Source of the DNA: Sipunculus nudus
Taxonomy: Eukaryota > Annelida > Sipuncula > Golfingiida > Sipunculidae
Assembly (NCBI GenBank): GCA_026874595.1
Contig: CM049310.1
Location: 2,730,001 to 2,794,000 of the forward strand
Direction of reading: 5' to 3'
DNA length: 64,000 bases
The translations under genes and the position numbers were made by a program. The notes beneath the pieces are model-generated. The model saw only the letters and a program-made list of their open reading frames with translations, searched no databases and was not told the DNA's origin. Positions 60,679 to 64,000 of this stretch are shown here, one piece after another; the stretch's first letter is position 1, and each line of letters begins with the position of its first letter.

Positions 60679-62106
60679 TAGGGCCCTGCGCGGGGCGGGT
60701 TTTGACCCGCAGCCCGCGGTCCCCCGCATAGGAATCTCTCAGGGGTGGGGCGGGCTACATCTAAGAAAGTGCGGGGCGGGGCGGGCCGAAATGACGTCTG
60801 TGCGGGGTAGGGCGGGGCGGGCTGCGGGTTGATGATCTGGCAGTTCAGTAAAACATGAATATAAAATATACTATAAAAATAATATCATTTGAAGAAACTG
60901 GTATTTTTATATAAAATGTTTTCAGGTGTCGTAAATTTGAAAAAAAAAAAATTAATTTATTCCTGTTAACCCCTTACACTGACTGACAGTTGTAACAACA
61001 CTATGCAAATGTGTCTTTTCTAGGTATAACATCAATTTATTATACAAAATAGATGATCCATCCTTAATCTGAAACTAGACTTTAAACAAATGTCTTTGCA
61101 ATGGGAGCTGGTCATAACTCTGTATGAAGTTACCTGGCCTGATGTTGTATATGGACTGTAACCCTGTACTTGTGTTAGGTCTCATTTATTATATAATATT
61201 GCTGGGAGTAAAGCAAGGGCTTGATTACCTTTGATCTTGTGATAGACAGTGTATGGCTACAGCTGGCTCTGTAGGGGAATCAATTGATCTGGAACTGCAA
61301 AAAGCCTAAGGTGGACTCCTTATCTAATTGTAACTCCATGGGCTGTCTAATTGTAAATGACATTGACCACTGGCTGGTCAAATCCCTGTTTGGTCACAGC
61401 ATAATGTGTTTATGATTGCTATAAGAAACAAGGCTCTGGCCAAGTCTAGATCTCAATGAACATCCTGAACCCAAAGCCACATGGGTCAGATTACCCCTTT
61501 ACTCCCTTGACCTGATTAGTCTCAGTTTCAGCTATTCAGCAGATTGTGACTGAAAAAAATTAACCAGCAACACATCTCGTTAGTTTGATGGCTTGTAATT
61601 AGCCAATGCTATTCTAAGGGTCACTTTGGGTACAAATACTTTGAAGAAGTCTTATTTTTACTTTACTTTTTTATATATTTAAGTAGAAACAGACACAATA
61701 AACCAATGGTTTGTTTATTTCCATTGTAAAATATGAAAAATATTTAAGGTGTGTTAAATTATTATGTATAAATTAAATTGCATTATTGAAAAAACGTATT
61801 CAAATAACTTTTTAATTCCAATAAACAAAAATTTCATATATATCAATAATAAGCGTGTTTCATATATGTGCTGTAAAATATCTTGATATGTAAACCTTTG
61901 GATCCGAAAACTATTTTTAATTATTTTGCGGGCTGGACTGCGGGCCGGAAACTTGCGGGGCGGGGCGGGTGCGGGCTGAAAGAATCATAGTAACTGCGGG
62001 GCGGGGCGGGCTGAATTTATTTATTTGATTGCGGGGCGGATTGCGGGCTGACAGGGCATGATGCGGGGCGGGTGCGGGTTCAGTTTTTCAGCCCGCGCAG
62101 GGCCCT
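60679..62106. mobile_element. Non-autonomous hAT element, 1,428 bp, perfect 8-bp target duplication
   Basis: The ends AGGGCCCTGCGCGGG are inverted. The flanks GTGCAAAC (60671-60678) and GTGCAAAC (62107-62114) are identical, the 8-bp duplication typical of hAT. About 150 bp inside each end is packed with GCGGGGCGGGC motifs, on the same strand at both ends: subterminal repeats of the kind that bind hAT transposases. The central 1.1 kb is AT-rich and has no transposase frame, so mobilisation would need a partner element. Confidence 0.92.
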
Positions 62107-62114
62107 GTGCAAAC

Positions 62115-64000
62115 AGGACCAACTGTCAGCTCGGTGAGAGTAAGCAGCGTGAAGTTGCTCATTGGTTAACCATGCGCTCGCGGTATTAGGCAAATGGTTG
62201 ATTGACAGGTGTGGGGAAGCCGCGGTCAGTCAGCCGGGAATGAGCTTATCTTTATTACCGGCACTTACTAATTGGCACTATTTAATACAAACACGTCCCC
62301 CCCCTACGCCTAACCCAGAAGTTAACTGTACATCGTACTCCTCCAGTCGCTGAATAATGTCTATGTCACTGCCCTAAAATATGTTAGTGTCACCCAATAA
62401 TGGTCCTGGCATCAAGAATATACCCAGAAATATGAATTAACCGATTGTTATTTCTGCAATATTGACCCTGTTATACACTATAACATTTTCTCCCAGGTAC
62501 CATCATTACATCGCCAAAACCATTACCGAATACATCGTTCCTTCTTCTATAATATACACTATCTTCAAACTGAACGTCATGGGTCGAACAAAATAGATTA
62601 GAATGAGCGTATATAAAATTCGCTATTTGAACGAAAGACAGTCACATACTGCTGATCACAAGGTTCCCGTGTCGTTAGTGGAGGATGTAGATAAACGCCG
62701 AGGGTGGTGCAGTAATATGGGACTGCATAGCACGAATGAATTTTGTGAGAGGAACGCGGCACCAAAGTTCAATCACCACGTCGCCTGTTAACAAATTTTG
62801 CGAAGTGAACCGCGCCGGAATCTTAGCTATGAGAGCGATCGGTAAAGGAAGAGCGGCTGGCGCACGATTTGGCGCTGGTGTAAATAAATCTAATGAGAGA
62901 GAGATATGTGTTGCTGCTAGTTATGTAGTGTCTCATGTATAATTGTGAGAGGGAGAGACAAGCTGTTAATTGGATTATGGTATATGGTGGTCTGAATGAG
63001 AGCGCAGAGTAAACAGAGTGATCGTTCTTATCAGTCACTTCACACCTGACGCGTGCCCCGGCGCGGTAGCCCATGACCTGATTACCGATGACCGACCCCT
63101 CGGACCAGTAAGCTCCGCCTACTTTAGTTTGACAGTTCTCCTGTTGTCATGATGCCTAATAAAATCCTTTTTTTAACATTGATAAACCATTATATTTTAT
63201 AATTTATATATTGAAACTGATTCTCATCGGAACATTTAGTGAAAAAAAAATACAACTGTCACTTGCGCTTATATCCCTGTTTTCCACTCAAAAAGAAATT
63301 TCTCTTCCCAAACAGTTTTTGGCCGTTTTCTCAAAACAGTATTTCAGGAGACTGTACGGTCTTCAGAGCGATATTTCTAAAAAAACCTCGAATATAGAGT
63401 CTTCAAATTGTGCATATAGGTAAATCAACAAGTATTCTAAAATGCGTTTTTTTCTTTTTCCTATATCATTTTTAGTGTAGTAGAAATACGTTATTTAAAC
63501 AAAATAAGTATTGTTAACATCACACATTTTTTTTTTTAATTTGAAATTCATTATGAAAGAGGACAATAAATATATAACAAAAAAAAACGCCTGGAGACAT
63601 TTGTATATAGTTTCAAATGATACTATTTCCACATACACACCCTATGCCAATTTTGAGATATATCCAATTAAAAACAATTTTAAATCATTTCAAGTTTTAA
63701 ATTTTCAAAGTGGACACTGTTACACTTTTTAGATATATCTCATCTGATAGAGAATTTTCTAAGGATTCTAAATATATAAACATCACTGTATCTAAAATTA
63801 TTATTAATATGAATTCAAAAGCTAAATTAAACCAAGGTTGTTTGAAGATGATCAGACCTTAAATGTTCAAATAATTGTGGTACATTTGGTAACACATGCA
63901 GAAATGAAAATAGGACTTTTTTACGACAGAGATCAGCCGTAGTTATAGCTTTCAGCAAAGTTACATACAACCATAAAATATTAAAGCTTACAATTATATT
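62115..64000. other. Non-coding end of window
   Basis: Nothing is recognisable. 62600-63170 is somewhat GC-richer and could be a promoter or 5' region of a gene beyond the edge, but no motif supports a direction. 63180-64000 is very AT-rich. Confidence 0.4.

Overview
The window is animal nuclear DNA, AT-rich and loaded with transposons. It contains a multi-exon, intron-rich gene with GT..AG splice sites, LINEs, hAT-type non-autonomous elements, satellites and long (TA)n/(CT)n tracts. The repeat style (dimeric satellites with a hairpin-ended tail, Tx1/L1-type LINEs, a Gypsy element with a PNMA-like Gag) suggests a marine invertebrate. A bivalve mollusc is my best guess, but no sequence here proves the species.

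Layout. 1-5.8 kb: the 5' part of a Ty3/Gypsy LTR retrotransposon on the minus strand. Its pol frame is open without a stop for 1,121 codons to the window edge, while its gag has a frameshift. The gag/pol junction carries a textbook -1 ribosomal frameshift signal. 5.8-16 kb: mostly non-coding, with a possible minus-strand exon at 9.45-9.61 kb, a dispersed repeat (copy A) at 12.2 kb, a 219-bp hAT MITE with perfect 8-bp target duplications at 13.3 kb, a Helentron/pearl-like element at 14.7-15.3 kb and a 180-bp tandem repeat. 16.6-19.1 kb: a decayed Tx1/L1-like LINE (minus). 20-25 kb: MITEs, microsatellites and a tRNA-like SINE head.

25.55-49.36 kb (plus): one complete host gene, a sodium/proton antiporter of the SLC9B (NHA2) family. 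It has ten coding exons, 598 codons, all splice phases consistent, the catalytic-type Asp-Asp pair present, and a polyadenylation signal 57 nt after the stop. Intron 2 (14.35 kb) holds most of the local repeats: copy B of the 12-kb repeat, a 144-bp satellite, a 3.3-kb nested fold-back composite, and a second, longer copy of the Helentron-like element with dimeric ~275-bp repeats.

49.6-64 kb: a truncated CR1/L2-type LINE tail, a 39-bp tandem array, a nearly full-length but decayed Tx1/L1-like LINE (plus, 53.95-57.83 kb), ~330-bp tandem repeats, a 331-bp MITE, and a 1,428-bp non-autonomous hAT element with GC-rich subterminal repeats and a perfect 8-bp target duplication. I see no recognisable gene from 62.1 kb to the end. 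No previously undescribed multi-gene system is evident. The most notable items are the open pol with its predicted frameshift pseudoknot, a short LTR-derived segment that reappears in an exon-like setting, and the density of structured repeats inside one intron of the antiporter gene.
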